Source: Mojavia pulchra JT2-VF2
GTDB lineage: Bacteria > Cyanobacteriota > Cyanobacteriia > Cyanobacteriales > Nostocaceae
Length of the DNA stretch: 64,000 bases
Assembly: GCA_019359325.1 (NCBI GenBank)
Contig: JAHHHN010000005.1
Coordinates: 310,001-374,000, forward strand
Direction: 5' to 3'
Shown: positions 63,955-64,000 of the stretch, one piece after another
How the letters are laid out: each line of letters begins with the position of its first letter
Numbering within the stretch: the first letter of the stretch is position 1
The notes under the pieces: generated by a model
The model's input: only the letters and a program-made list of their open reading frames with translations
The model's database searches: none
What the model was told of the DNA's origin: nothing
Position numbers and translations under genes: made by a program

Positions 63955-64000
63955 TGTACAGTGACTAATTATTTGTCGTCGGTGACAAATTGTTGTCGTT
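63955..64000 (+). mobile_element. left end of a type V-K CAST (Tn7-like) transposon (truncated by window)
   Basis: TGTACAGTGAC begins at 63955 and continues to the window edge. Two GTGAC...TGTCGT repeat units follow (63961-63980 and 63981-64000), with the same order, spacing and sequence character as the TnsB-binding left end of ShCAST as I recall it (TGTACAGTGACAAATTATCT..., then GTCGGTGAC). It starts five bases after a tRNA gene. The element's tnsB, tnsC, tniQ, cas12k and array would lie beyond the window; recognition is from memory. Confidence 0.75.

Overview
The window comes from a filamentous, heterocyst-type cyanobacterium (Nostocales; Nostoc, Calothrix, Scytonema or Tolypothrix-like). 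The grounds are the dense GCGATCGC (HIP1) palindromes, the photosystem II gene psbU, cyanobacterial families (TIGR03279 radical SAM, DUF3120, DUF928, DUF3370, AAA-like/CHASE2 signalling proteins), short tandem repeats of the GGGCATT type, and a lexA gene with an Anabaena-type LexA box. All family names are from recognition of motifs; no database search was run.

Layout. 1-6.2 kb: the 3' part of a CHASE2-PAS-GGDEF diguanylate cyclase, a PAS/CRP-type regulator, two small proteins and a long AT-rich stretch with a MITE-like element. 6.3-18.6 kb: housekeeping genes (nadB, psbU, an exbB-exbD pair divergent from a TonB-like gene, DUF3120, uppP, TIGR03279 radical SAM, GHL10 glycosyl hydrolase). 18.8-28.6 kb: a CBS/seven-PAS histidine kinase coupled to a receiver-EAL protein, a NACHT NTPase, a sorbosone-dehydrogenase-like lipoprotein and a cupin. 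28.7-32.1 kb: HEAT repeat protein, GNAT, two small membrane proteins, AmpG-like permease. 32.2-32.7 kb: seven 42-bp tandem repeats framed by purine/pyrimidine tracts.

32.7-43.4 kb is a DNA phosphorothioation (dnd) island: dndC, dndD, dndE and a dnd-associated methyltransferase on the minus strand, with a MazF-type toxin-antitoxin pair between dndD and dndE; on the plus strand dndB, a GIY-YIG-like protein and a second DGQHR protein. A probable restriction arm lies apart at 57.6-61.7 kb: a 57-residue protein translationally coupled to an SMC/Rad50-like ATPase, plus a superfamily II helicase of the dnd-linked type. The 14 kb between the two arms holds a CHAT protease, DUF928, two AAA-like proteins, an SLH-DUF3370 protein and a peptide-export operon. 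That operon has two tandem genes for double-glycine-leader proteins whose mature parts look like complete beta/gamma-crystallin domains, followed by a C39-peptidase ABC transporter and an HlyD adaptor. The start of this segment carries a broken copy of the 3' end of the SLH-DUF3370 gene found at its far end.

61.8-64.0 kb: lexA with its own operator, argF, and tRNA-Thr(UGU). Five bases after the tRNA the window ends inside what looks like the left end of a type V-K CRISPR-associated Tn7-like transposon (TGTACA terminus with repeated GTGAC...TGTCGT motifs). Its spacing from a GTN PAM inside the tRNA gene fits crRNA-guided homing. This is the most striking signal, although the element itself lies beyond the window.
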